DNA of 64,000 nt. Origin: Drosophila miranda (Eukaryota; Arthropoda; Insecta; Diptera; Drosophilidae). The position numbers were made by a program, and so were the translations under genes. The first letter of the stretch is position 1. Every line of letters begins with the position of its first letter. The notes under the pieces are model-generated. The model ran no database searches and had not been told where the DNA came from. It saw only the letters and a list, made by a program, of their open reading frames with translations. Where the stretch lies: contig NC_046673.1 of the NCBI RefSeq assembly GCF_003369915.1, positions 2,340,001-2,404,000 on the forward strand. Reading direction: 5' to 3'. Below, piece after piece: positions 12,901 through 24,066 of this stretch.

Positions 12901-15252
12901 TGGCCGCCTCGAGGGAACTGCACAAATTCTTCCACGACTGCAAGGATGTGCTGGGCCGCATCCTCGAGAAGCAACACGGCGTCTCCGATGAGCTGGGACG
13001 CGACGCCGGCTCGGTGTCGACGCTACAGCGCAAGCACTACAACTTCCTGCAGGACCTGACCACACTCTACTCGCAGGTGCAGCAGATCCAGGAGGAGTCC
13101 GCCAAGCTGCAGGACGCATATGCCGGCGACAAGGCCAAGGAGATCACCAACCGGGAGCAGGAGGTGCTCAACGCCTGGGACAACCTGCAGGCCATGTGCG
13201 ACGCGCGCAAACAGAAGCTGGCCGACACCGGCGATCTCTTCCGCTTCTTCAATATGGTGCGCATCCTCATGATCTGGATGGAGGATCTCGTCCGCCAGAT
13301 GAACACATCCGAGAAGCCGCGCGACGTCTCCGGCGTCGAGCTGCTGATGAACAACCATCAAAGCTTGAAGGCCGAGATCGACACACGCGAGGACAACTTC
13401 GCTGCCTGCATATCGCTGGGCAAGGAGCTGCTCACCCGCAATCACTACGCCTCCGCGGACATCAAGGATCGCCTACACCAGCTGAGCAACAGCCGGAACG
13501 CCCTCCTCCGACGCTGGGAGGAGCGCTGGGAGAATCTCCAGTTGAGTAAGTAAACCCTTGTCCTTAATTTGCTTTGCACCTACTAATCTACTAATCTGTG
13601 TGATTTTCCAGTACTGGAGGTGTACCAGTTTGCCAGAGATGCTGCCGTGGCCGAGGCTTGGCTCATTGCCCAGGAGCCTTACCTGCTCTCCTCAGAGCTC
13701 GGCCACACAATCGACGAGGTGGAGAACCTGATCAAGAAGCACGAGGCATTCGAGAAATCGGCCGCCGCCCAAGAAGAGCGCTTCAGTGCACTTGAGCGGT
13801 TGACAACGGTGAGTGGTTAGGGCCCCGTTAAAGCCCGTGCCTGAATCAATCTAACCCAATTTAATCAAATCATTATGTGTATCCACAGTTTGAGCTTAAG
13901 GAAATGAAGAGGCGCCAGGAGTTGGCCGAGGAGGCTGAACGACAGAAGATCAAGGAGGAGCAGGAGGCTAAGGCCGCCTCTGAGGCAGCGGAGCAGGCCA
14001 AACGTGAGGCTGAGAGGCGGGATGATGTCGATGTTGGCATTTCTCACGATGATGCAGGTATGAAAACGTTTTTCCCTTCTCCTTTTCTACTTCTATTCCC
14101 CATGTATCCCATGTATCCCATGTATCCCATGTATCCCATGTATCCCATGCATCCCATCAATCCCCGTCTCGATCCGCATCCAATAATCTGAGAATACAAA
14201 ATATAACAAAATGCCTACCCTATCATACATAGATTGAAATCAAGATCAAGATCAAGATTGTTCGATAACCAAAGACAATTTATATCTAAACGTTCTATAT
14301 CATTCACTCATGCTTACTAAACAATAAAAATATGCATTAAATATCGCTACGGATTAACCCAACCAACTAACACAAAACCAAATGAAGCCGCCAAAGATAC
14401 GGCCGTCGAAATCGAGCGCGCTGTCGAGATACAAACAGGTACAAAAACATTATCTCAAGAGCCATAGCATGCTTATTATTTTGCGTATATTTTCCGAGTA
14501 GCTTGAATATTGAATCTTTTGACTCCATTCTCATTGCGTATGCATACTCGTATGTTTGTGTGTTCAACCTGGATCAATAATTGCGCTCAACTTTGACTAA
14601 CTGAAGGCTTTTATTCTCTGCTCCCCAGAACGAGGCGCCACACCAGCTGCTGGCGAGGGCCAGGAGGGCTATGTGACACGAAAGCATGAGTGGGAGTCGA
14701 CTACCAAGAAGGCCTCCAACCGATCCTGGGACAAGGTGAGTGATATCAACTCTTGCCATTCCCCCTTGCAGTGCGTTTACAATCTTAAAATTGCGTCTCA
14801 AGGTTTACATGGCTGCCCGGAGCGGACGAATTTCGTTCTTCAAGGATCAGAAGGGTTGCAAGAGTAACCCCGAATTGACCTTCCGCGGCGAGCCTAGCTA
14901 TGATCTGCAGGGAGCTGCCGTCGAAATTGCCAGTGATTACACCAAGAAGAAGCATGTACTGCGTGTCAAGTGAGTAGCCATTACCCAATCGATCCATCCA
15001 CTGATCGTACGATGCTAATTCCTTGGCTTTGCCCTTTGCCTTCTCTCTCTCCCTCTCGACTGCAGGCTGGCCAGCGGAGCTGAGTTCTTACTGCAGGCCC
15101 ACGACGATAGCGAGATGTCCCAGTGGGTGACCTCCCTGAAAGCCCAGAGCGATTCGGCAGCTGTGGCGGCCAGCAGATCCCAGACTCTGCCAGCCACCTC
15201 TCAAAAGGACGAACCAAAGCGCAGATCGTTTTTTACTTTAAAGAAAAAGTAA
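6943..15252 (+). CDS. beta-Spec: beta-Spectrin
   Basis: Complete beta-spectrin. Coding exons: 6943-7404, 7959-13545, 13612-13808, 13889-14057, 14629-14735, 14803-14969 and 15066-15252, plus an optional exon at 14388-14438. All junctions are GT-AG and keep frame. The main form encodes 2,291 residues, the usual length for the conventional fly beta chain. Order: two calponin-homology domains forming the actin-binding head (residues about 50-275, split by the 554-nt first intron); about 17 spectrin repeats (about 300-2,080, mostly in one 5.6-kb exon, with recurring W and KHE/KHK heptad features); a charged K/E linker; a PH domain (about 2,150-2,257); and a basic tail ending TLKKK. Beta-spectrin pairs with alpha-spectrin and binds ankyrin, actin and membrane lipids in the submembrane skeleton of neurons and epithelia. 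The very high GC third-position bias of the big exon contrasts with the AT-rich surroundings. Confidence 0.97.
14101..14157 (+). repeat. 9-bp tandem repeat in a beta-Spec intron
   Basis: About six copies of a 9-bp unit (catgtatcc, last copy catgcatcc) lie in the intron after exon 14057, about 230 bp before the candidate cassette exon. The copies are nearly perfect, which suggests recent slippage and likely length variation between strains. Confidence 0.85.
14388..14438 (+). other. Candidate cassette exon of beta-Spec (51 nt)
   Basis: A stop-free 51-nt stretch is bounded by an AG (14386-14387) and a GT (14439-14440) in phase 1 on both sides. Neighbouring exons 13889-14057 and 14629-14735 are also joined in phase 1, so inclusion adds 17 residues ([16 protein letters not shown] plus a junction residue) in the linker before the PH domain without shifting frame. 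The acceptor has a poor pyrimidine tract but a CTAAC branch-like word, and the donor GTACAA is weak, both typical of regulated exons. GCATG, the Rbfox-family binding word, is at 14467-14471. Skipping gives the 2,291-residue conventional form. Confidence 0.55.
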
Positions 15253-15640
15253 ATCCATGCATAGGAAAGAGCAGCTAATTAAAACAAAACAAAAAACGGA
15301 AAATAACACAAACAAAAAGAATGATAAAGAAAAAGAAAAGAAAGAAACAAATATATATATTTTTTTTCATATATTTAAACTTATTTCGTAAAGAGACAAA
15401 CAAAATCTGGCAAGAGACGAAGGAGCAAACGTAAACCATTATTATGCTTATCAAATTTGCACGATAAATACTGCTATTATGATTAAACGTATGTATCTTA
15501 TTTATTTAAACAAATACAAAGTAATATAAAGATAAAAAAAACGACAAAAAACAAAACAAAAAACCATTTGAGGAAACCAACTCGTGTATGCATTTCAATG
15601 TATTCGATAAATAAACGAAATATTCCTTTAAAGTACACCA
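15253..15640 (+). other. beta-Spec 3' UTR with poly(A) signal
   Basis: AT-rich, A-run-rich sequence after the TAA at 15250-15252. The best AATAAA is at 15610-15615, so a 3' UTR of about 370-390 nt is inferred. Confidence 0.6.
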
Positions 15641-16024
15641 ATTGCCACGGCATTTATGCATTTGTTTCTGCCGTTTGCAGTATTTGAGTACCTTATGTTC
15701 TCTTAAATGTCTGCATCCTGGTATTAGAGACGTTCGAAATATGAGACTTGGTTTTCTGATCCACCGGTTCGCTACAAATGCAAATCGCAATCGGATGACT
15801 CTTTGAACCGGAATGAAAAATGAACCGGCTCCGGTGTGTGCATTTATTTTATTTCGGAAAACCCATATGGGCCATATGGGAAAACTAATCGCATAACTGA
15901 AATAATTAGTTTTTAAGCATATTCCTTGGCGTGCCAGGGGCCTCGCCAGGGGCGCTACCGGAAGAGGGAGAGAAGTGGATCGCATTTTGGCAATCTAGTA
16001 CAAACATTTTCTCGTTCTATATGA

Positions 16025-16200
16025 TTCTGTAAAACTTTGAAACAGCTTTGGACAAAAGGTTGGTTGCTGTTGTTCTTATAGTCTCTAAGAACCAGGCGAA
16101 AACAAGCCGGACGGACAGACTTGCCTATATCGACTCGTCTGTTGATGCATATCAAAACTATATACATATACATTATGGGGCTGGAAACGCTTCCATCTGG
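16025..16200 (-). mobile_element. DINE-1/SGM-like repeat fragment
   Basis: On the minus strand this reads as a diverged copy of the head of the repeat that starts at 16350: an aagcgtttcc...ccataa..gtatat stretch, then gatatgcatcaacagacgagtcgat, a GTCTGTCCGTCCG tract and 'agagactataag'. Both ends are decayed. It is non-autonomous and has no coding capacity. Confidence 0.65.
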
Positions 16201-16349
16201 AATCTACAACGATTATATTCCAAACGAATTTGCTGGATTGGATCCCATGTCTTCGGCTCTGGCGTTCGTTATGAGTGTGTGAGTATGAATAAGAAGCCCT
16301 GCAGTCCCAGAAGTGAGCGATGGAGTTGATGCCGGCCAAGCCGAACTCG

Positions 16350-17405
16350 TTTTATACCCGATACTTAAAAAGAGTATAGGGGCGTATTGGATTTGTGCGG
16401 AGACTGGACGTGTGTAACGTCCAGAAGGAATCGTTTCCGACCCCCTAAAGTATATATATTCTTGATCAGCATCAATAGCCGAGTCGATTGAGCCCTGTCT
16501 GTCTGTCCGTCCGTCCGTCCGTCCGTCCGTCCGTCCCCTTCAGCGCCTAGTGCTCAAAGACTATAAGAGCTAGAGCAACGAAATTTTATATCCGGACTTC
16601 TGTGATATGTCACTGTTACAATAATATTTCAAAACTTTGCCCCGCCCACTTCCGCCTCCACAAAGAGCGAAAATCTGTGGCATCCACAATTTCGACGATA
16701 CGAGAAAACTAAAAACGCAGAATCGTAGAAGATGACTATATCTTTTAGAGTGCAAAATCTGAACCAGATCGTATAATTATTATAGCCAGAATCAAGAAAA
16801 CAATTTCATTCTTTCTCGCTCTGTCTCTCTCTAACACACAGGTTTCATGGTCGGTTTTGCCAATTGCAAAATATGAGTTCAAGGATCTCAGAACCTACAT
16901 ATAAGAGCCAGAGCAACCAAATTTGGTATCCACACTCCTGTGATATCGGACCTTGACCATTTTGTCTCAAAATTTCGCCACACCCCCTTCCGCCCCCGCA
17001 AAGGACAAAAGTCAGGGACATCCACAAATCTCAGAGACTATTAAGGCTAGAGCAACCAAATCTGGTATCCGCACTCCTTTTAGATCTCACTATAAAACGT
17101 ATATCTCAAAATTTCGCCCCACCCCCTTCCGCCCCCACAAAGGACGAAAATCTGTTGCATGCACAATATTGCAGATTCGAGAAAACTAAAAACGCAGAAT
17201 CATAGAGAATGACCATCTCTATCCGGTTGCTGAATCTGGATCAGATCAGATAATTTTTATAGCCAAAAGCAAGAAATCAATTTGCAGTGGCTACGCAGCG
17301 CCCGACGTCACGTTCAGACTGATTTTCTGTCTCTCTCGCACGCACGCTTTGTCGTGTCGTTTAATATTAGCGGCGTCTGCCGTTCCCCCTCGTTTTAACT
17401 AGGAT
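16350..17405 (+). mobile_element. DINE-1/SGM-like non-autonomous Helentron-type element with internal core duplication
   Basis: It begins with 'tatacccgatactt' and 'gagtatagggg', followed by the signature words of DINE-1/INE-1 relatives (aaagtatatatattcttgatcagcatca, then cgagtcgat) and a GTCC microsatellite at about 16500-16535. It ends with 'cgttccccctcgtttt'. A core module (agagcaac-aaatt...ctgtgatat...cgccccaccc-ttccgcc) recurs near 16565, 16911 and 17045. There is no open reading frame of note. Elements of this type are mobilised in trans by Helitron-related enzymes (family knowledge). Confidence 0.75.
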
Positions 17406-17733
17406 AGGCATAGCATAGCGAACGCATAAAGCGATAATTCAGGATAATACGGGTGATAATTACACCACTAACAACAACAAAATATTGCAGATACAAAAAC
17501 TGGAGTACAATTTGTACGTACAAACTATTGCTGAGAAAAAAGGAAACAAATACATACACTTCTTAGAACATACATATGTACGCATAACTTGCATTATGGA
17601 AGTAGCTGATTGGTACACAACAGCCCAAGTTTGCGCCAATGATGCCCAATGTTGGCAGGAAAAAACCCCCACTTTTGAAATGTGGAGTTGTTTTGTCGGT
17701 ATCCATTTATAAATATAAATAGAGCTATTGGTT

Positions 17734-18235
17734 TTTATACCCGACACTCAAACAGAGTATAGGGGTATATTCGATTTTTTGAAGTATACATATATGTACA
17801 TACATACATACATACATATATTGTTGACCAGCAACAATAGACGACTCGATAGAGCCAAGTCCATCTGTCCGTCCGTCTGTCCGTCTTGTTTAACTCCTAG
17901 TTCTCAGAGACAATAAGAGCTCAAGCAACCAAGTTCTGAGTGTAGGCTCCTGTGATACCACACTGAATCAAGTTTGTTTCATAATTTTGCTACGCCCGCT
18001 TCCGACCCCACAAACGACGCAAATCTGGCATCCACACTTTTGAAATTAATAAAAAAAAGCCAAAAAAACAGAATCATTGCAAATTTCGGATTATTATTAT
18101 TATTATATTATATTATATTATATTATAGTCAGAGGAAAACAATGAAAACACACTCTACCTGGCCTGGTTTGGTGTACGCTCTATGGCGAAGGGAAGCCAT
18201 GCTGACAGAGTCTGGGGTATAAATGTAGAGTCGCG
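17734..18235 (+). mobile_element. DINE-1/SGM-like repeat, second copy
   Basis: Starts 'tttttatacccgacactcaaacagagtatagggg', carries the cagcaacaatagacgactcgat and GTCCGTCCGTCTGTCC blocks, one decayed core module, and a tail resembling 'tctggggtataaatgtagagtcgcggc' as in the copy near 39770. Internal sequence is shortened and interrupted by a TTATA run at about 18090-18126. Confidence 0.7.
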
Positions 18236-18718
18236 GCCCTAGCTGCGGACCTTTTTATAAATTTATTGAATTTGTATAGGATTATTTGAAATTGAATACA
18301 CAAGCACAGAAAATATTTTTCAAATAATCGGTCAAAGATCGATCCACAATCGGCTGAATACCAAATAAAGTTTGAGAACAAATATGAGAAAAAGAAAAAA
18401 CAACAAGAAGTTATTCCGAGGCCCCCGTTTCTAAACGCGCCGAGTAAATCAGAAAGATCATTGCGAGTGCACCGGCCTGAGACTCTAAATCTGAGACTCA
18501 TAAAACACATTGCCAAGTCGACCCAAGTTTGCTGGAAGTCGGCTGCACCATAATCGACGTATTATATTGCAATATGCAAACATCAATTTGGCTACATAAG
18601 TTGCCTTAATGTCGAGTGCATATTTTCCGAAGGAAAAAACAGTTAACCATTTGTTTAATTGAAGTACATAGTTAATAAAATGTTTGAGCAACAGCTGGAA
18701 AAGCATTTCCAGATCTAT

Positions 18719-20896
18719 TTAAAGACTCTTTTCCTTGGAGAACATGGTGGCCAGCACCAGGCTGGACAGCCTGTTGAATGGGCTCTCAAATATCAGCGTG
18801 AGTCCGTTGGCCAGAACGTAGCAAATCACCGAGTGGGCCACAATCAGAAGGAACTGCAATTGATTACAAAGTTATTCAAGTGGCACATTCTTGAGTCTAC
18901 ATACATGCGTATGTGATGTCTGAACTTACAATAACGAAGAAATCGGCCTGTAATCCGCCGCTGAATGAGTAGTAGAAGTTGAGAATGACTATAGGATTCA
19001 GCAAGTAGATGGCGTAGGTGAATCGGCCGGCCCGCTGGATGGAACTGGCCTGCAGGAGGACAAGGAGCCAGCGAATGGGTGGATACGATTCGCTCGTATC
19101 TGCCTTGTCCCCGATTCTGATCAGATGGCTAGTCCCTGCGGCCAGAAGCAGTCGGAGAAGGATCATGAAAATGGTTATCAGAAGTGGCGAGGATGGATTC
19201 GGGCCGACCACCTGGTTCGTTAGATACAGCATAAGGAAGACCAGTCCCAGCTTGGCCACCCGATTAGGCAGTATCTGATCGAAAGGAGTCGGGCTGCCCC
19301 GCACATGAGAATACCCATAGGCACCGCCAACAATATAGGCAAGCGTGCGGACAATGGGACTCACGTACAACAATTTGCCCGAGTGGATGAAATCATCAAA
19401 ATTGCCGCCCACCTTCAAGATCTCCATCACCAGAAGCGTATAGGCAATGTTCACCGCCAGAATCAGAGCAACCAAAGATCGTACCACCCTCGGATGCCTG
19501 GTGTGAATGAAGAGCATCAGCAGAGCCAACATATGGAGCTGCATATCACAAGCCAGCGACCAGGTCCAGTTCCCACAGAGCTCAATGACGGGAAAAAGGT
19601 TTTGGATGAATAGCAACTGGCGGTGCCAATGCCGAGGGCAGAGCTCGTCCATCGAATCGCTTATGTGAAAGACGGACACCTGTTTCTGGTATTCCATGCT
19701 GAGGGTTCCTATTAGAAGGACTACGAACTGCATAGGAGCAAGACGCAGGAAGCGATGCAGCAGCTGCCTGAGGTAGCGCTGCACGTTCCCGCGCAGGCTG
19801 TCCCGGGCAATGTTCTGTTGCAGTTTCTCGTCCCGTAGAAAATTCGTCACGGTAAGGAAGCCGCTGCAATGAAGATGTCATCAATGGAATGGAAGAGTGC
19901 TGAAATAAGCCATGCGAACCTAATAACAAAGAACACCTCCACCACAAGTGGTATGTAGGTGTGCCTCATGGTCATGTGGACCAGCTTGTTGAGAATCTCC
20001 ACCGAAGGGTCCACGGAAAAGTACTTGTACCAGATCACATGCACCCCCAAAAGAGTGAAAGCAGCGTAGACCCTCAGCCCATTGATGACGCTGTTCTCCT
20101 GGCTGGGATTCACTTCCTGATACAAGCGTTGCCAGTTCGTAGATACATTAAAGCAGGCTACGATGCGGGAACGGTTATCAAGTCCACTGACGGCCAGGAC
20201 GGTCAGCAGGAGTATTCCTGTTATCACACCCAGGACCAAGTGGAGTGTTCGGCTCTTGTAGAAATCCTGCTTCAGTTGTGGCTTCTTCACGTACTCAAGC
20301 TGTGGACGCATATCCCAGCGCTGAAAGCTCTGGCCCGTGATCAGGGCCTGGCGCAGTAGTCGCTCGACTCTGGGGGTGCTGCAACTGCTAGGCAGGCAGA
20401 GACCAATGTGGAGCATAGGATCCTCCTTAATAGAAATCGATATTTGCCAAGGAGATCTGGCCCTGATGTAGGCTACTTGGTAATCAAAAGCAAAGGGGGC
20501 CACCTCCACGAGGAGTTTCGACATTTGCGCGGTCAGGTCCAGAAGCATTGGTTCATTGACAGCACGGCAGGTGGCCCGACTGCCCAACCACAAACTCGGG
20601 CCCATCATAATGTTGGAAAAGCCCTCGCCCGAAGCATCCAGAGCTGAATTAATCATGAGTAACTTAAACCGCTCAACGACCGATCAGTGCGTCTTTCACT
20701 TACCCTTCAACGCCCAGAACTTCTGGCCCTGCAAGGCATCGCCCAGCTGTAGCAGCTGCTTCTCGCACTGGCTCATCGTAGCATTGGATCTCTTTGGAAC
20801 CGTTTCTACGATGTCCACAAGCAGGGATTTGTTCTCCCATGGCCAGCCCTTGCCCAGCACGGCGAGGACTTTAATCAGCAACAGAATTATCAGCAT
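18719..20896 (-). CDS. NRF-6-like multipass acyltransferase
   Basis: Four coding exons on the minus strand, all with GT-AG junctions and in frame: 20896-20704, 20643-19920, 19863-18930 and 18853-18719, encoding 661 residues. The first ATG after the in-frame upstream stop is at 20896 and begins a hydrophobic leader (MLIILLLIKVLAVLG). Residues about 40-170 form an extracellular NRF-type domain with paired cysteines (CEKQ, CRAV, CLPSSC). From about residue 250 (INGLRVYAAF) an acyltransferase-3 domain with about ten membrane helices follows, including the typical FFVISGFLT junction, which only appears after the second intron is removed. Family members (C. elegans nrf-6/ndg-4 and many fly paralogues) are membrane proteins of poorly known substrate, linked to lipid uptake or transport. 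Which fly paralogue this is, I cannot say. It lies tail-to-tail with beta-Spec across the repeat cluster. Confidence 0.88.
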
Positions 20897-21090
20897 AATG
20901 AAGAATACAGACAGCTGCAGGAGCACTTCAGCTCTTCACGACAGACTCTGCGCAACTAGTCGAGTTTCTCGGCGATAGCAAAGTCTATGCGACCCAAATA
21001 ACCCCCAGATATTAGCACTCCGTCAGTGTTTCGATGAACCGTAACGCTCGGCTAGTCCCAGAAACAGCTCGCTAGCTGAAGCTAAGCGCT

Positions 21091-21100
21091 GATTTTATAG
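21091..21100 (-). promoter_or_regulatory. TATA box of the NRF-6-like gene
   Basis: The minus strand reads CTATAAAATC, a near-perfect TATA box. It predicts transcription start at about 21066-21078, where 'ttcagct' resembles an initiator. That gives a leader of about 180 nt before the ATG at 20896, consistent with a tissue-restricted gene. Confidence 0.6.
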
Positions 21101-21129
21101 GATTCAGTGCTCCACGAGTACGCTCGATT

Positions 21130-22220
21130 TTACTATGTTGTAAGCTGGAATTTTATGGCCAGCTCGACAATGCCATACCCAGTACACGGACCTCTCTGTC
21201 ACGGAAACATTTTCCAAGACCAGTGAGGGTTATTTATTTAAAAATTTTCAAATATGTATTATTTTAGAATGCAATACTGCTGAGATACAAAAGACATACA
21301 ATATTTAAAAAAAGCTCACCCATATTGAAATTAAATATATGGTTTTTAAATAGAAAAATAGTCAAATTAAATATAACCATTTTGATTCAAACATAGGTGT
21401 ATTGAAAAGTCTTTTTAATACTGTTGATATTTAATCTACAAGTTAATAACACATTAATAGATTAATATGTTTATATTGAATATTATTATGAATTCGACAA
21501 TATTTATTTGAATATCAAAGGGAAAGACTGTTTATTTTGAATACTTCATATTAAATTTATTTAAATAATTTTGTTGTATTTCGTTTAACTAAGCTTATAT
21601 AAATTTTGAATGTCCCTGCCATTCCCAACTGGTACGAGCTACTGCCGCAGAGGCACAATCATAACCATTCGAGTTCTACTGAGGTTGTGATTGCTAGATG
21701 AAAACTTTAAACAATAACCGCCATGAGGAAGTGAAATATTATCCGGTATGGCAAAATAATTTAAGCACCAAATTTAATTTAATTTAATTAAAAAATATTT
21801 ATATGTTAATGAACTTTTTTTTCCAACGTGTGTTTTCTTTTTAAAAAACATTTAAAAACTGTTTTTTTTTATTATTATTTTTTAAGAGTAACTGATTTGT
21901 TTTTCACATAACACAAGATACTTAAGTTAGGCAAAAAACTACCAGTTTCTAACAAAATTAAAAAAAAAAAAACACACAGCATGAAAAAACCTTAATACAA
22001 TTTTAAAGCACTTAATCCATCAGAACAATTCGGGTTGGCTCGAAGCGTAAATATGGTGTTGCAAAGTGTTATAAGTGTACTACAGGGAAGCTCCAATATA
22101 CCCATAAGCTCTAGAAACACATTTCACAATTATAAGTTTACTTCTTATTTACAATGCAGTCTTTTCGACTTTGTATCTATCGTTTAAATGGCATAATGGC
22201 CATAACAAATAGACTGATAC
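21130..22220. other. AT-rich intergenic DNA
   Basis: Between the NRF-6-like promoter and the reverse DINE cluster. Very AT-rich with T and A runs (21820-21975). I see no gene, conserved motif or clear element end in it. Confidence 0.6.
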
Positions 22221-22224
22221 TTAT

Positions 22225-23325
22225 TACAGAAACGAGCGGGAACCTTGTGAGCCGCTGAAACGGACGCGGCGCTACTTAATACTCGGTGCTCAGGCAGTAC
22301 ATATATGAGCTTATGATTTATGTAATTTATTCAATATCTTTTATATGTCGTTTGGTATCGCTGTTCTCAAGACGGAACGAGGGGGAACGTTGTGAGTTGC
22401 TGCTGCGACCGCAACTCTACATTTGTACCCGATACTTAGTCAGTACGGCTCACCTCCGGCAGACGGCGCTAACACTGAACGACAAAGTGCGTGCGAGAAA
22501 GACAAAAAATCAGTCTGAACGTGTCGTCGGCCGCTGCGTAGCGACCGAAAATTGATTTGTTATTCTTGGCTATACAAATGATCCGATCTGATACAGATTC
22601 GGTAATCTGGTACATATGGTCATTCTCTATGATTGCGCGATTTTTAATTTTCTCGCGTCTTCAAAGTTGTGGGTGCCACAGATTTTCGTTCTTTGTGGGG
22701 CGGAAAGGGGTGAGGCGAAATTTTGAAATACGCTTGTAACAGTGACATATCACAGAAGTCTGGGTACAAAATGTCCTTGCTCTAACTAGTTTAGTCTCTG
22801 AGCACTAGGTGCTCATAGAAACGGACAGACAGACATGGCTGAATCGACTCGGTTCTTTCTGGACGTTACACACATACATTTTCACCAAAAATCTAATCTA
22901 ATCTTATCTAATTATCAATCAATTAGATTTAAGCTGTTTCCGTTTTTCTTTTAATTTTTTTACATGTCTCTTTTTTTCTATTCTTACACCAACACCAGCT
23001 CCGCCAAAGCGCTCACAGCAGGAATTTGTTTCTCGTGGCTCTAATAATGATCCGATCTGCTAGATATGGTCATTCTGCACGATTATGCCTTAGATTTTCG
23101 CTCTTTGTAGGGACTTGTAACAGTGTGATTTTACAGGAGTCTGGATACAAAATTTGGTTGCTCTAGCTCTCAGAGTCTTAAAGATCTAGGCTATTATCGG
23201 GACGGAAAGACGATGCTGATCGAGAATATATGTATGTATATACTTCCTTCTGGGTGTTACACACATCCAATTCCGCCACAAACCTAATATACCCCTATAC
23301 TCTTCGAGTACCGGGTATAAGAACA
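22225..23325 (-). mobile_element. Reverse-oriented DINE-1/SGM-like copies (at least two, decayed)
   Basis: Read on the minus strand, a tail end (gttcccgctcgttt) lies near 22231-22290. A longer copy at about 22372-22890 contains the 'cgggtacaaatgtagagttgcgg' tail, the core with 'ctgtgatatgtcactgttac' and the head words. A further head-and-core segment at about 23010-23325 ends in 'tatacccggtactcgaagagtataggggtat'. The arrangement suggests tandem or nested insertion. Confidence 0.7.
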
Positions 23326-23559
23326 AACAAGTTTTGGATATTAGTTCCTTGTGTTGTGCTTAACACATTTTCCAGCATGCTTTCAGGCGCCAACTGTAAA
23401 TGAAGGTTGTGATTGAGCTATAGATCACAGTCACAGTGTGAAAGTGAATAAAGTGAAAATTAAAAGGCGCACAATCAATGGACTTGTTAGAGATAACTCT
23501 TCAATCACGTTGCCATGTCCAACCAGAAGAATCGAAAGCCACTTTCGGGACCAGGACTT

Positions 23560-24066
23560 TGTTTGTTTTGGCACTTTATTTGTATTTTTTATTTTAATTT
23601 GAATTTGTTTATTAATCAAACATGTACAATAATATCGAATTAATATTAGTTATTTTAGTTAGTTTATCCATACAACGGTATCTATACAACAAACGTTAAG
23701 ATTAGTATAAAAAAAAAACAAAAAATTTAATCGAAATATAGATATTGCATTTAAATTTAGGTATTATTATAATCAACATATTGTAGATTACGATTAGAAG
23801 AGGCGTGGCAGGACAGCAGGAATGGTCGCGATTTCGTTCGATTTCTGATCATCCATTAAGTTTGGCCTTTTATTTTGATTTGCTGCTTGTCAAATGAAAC
23901 TAAAGCCAAGGCCGGGCATTTGTTAGCGGGCGAGACAGCAAATAGTTAGACAGAGACAGAGACAGAGACATACATTGGCATACTGTGTGTGGCTGTGTTC
24001 GACCATACGGCATACGAGAAGTGGTTATCGAGGGGGAGAGACAGAGAGAGAGAGAGCGATGGCAAA
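23560..24066 (-). other. 3' UTR of the large minus-strand gene
   Basis: AT-rich sequence after the TGA at 24069-24067, with AATAAA on the minus strand at 23580-23575 as a plausible poly(A) signal. This gives a 3' UTR of about 490-510 nt. The extent is inferred. Confidence 0.45.
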
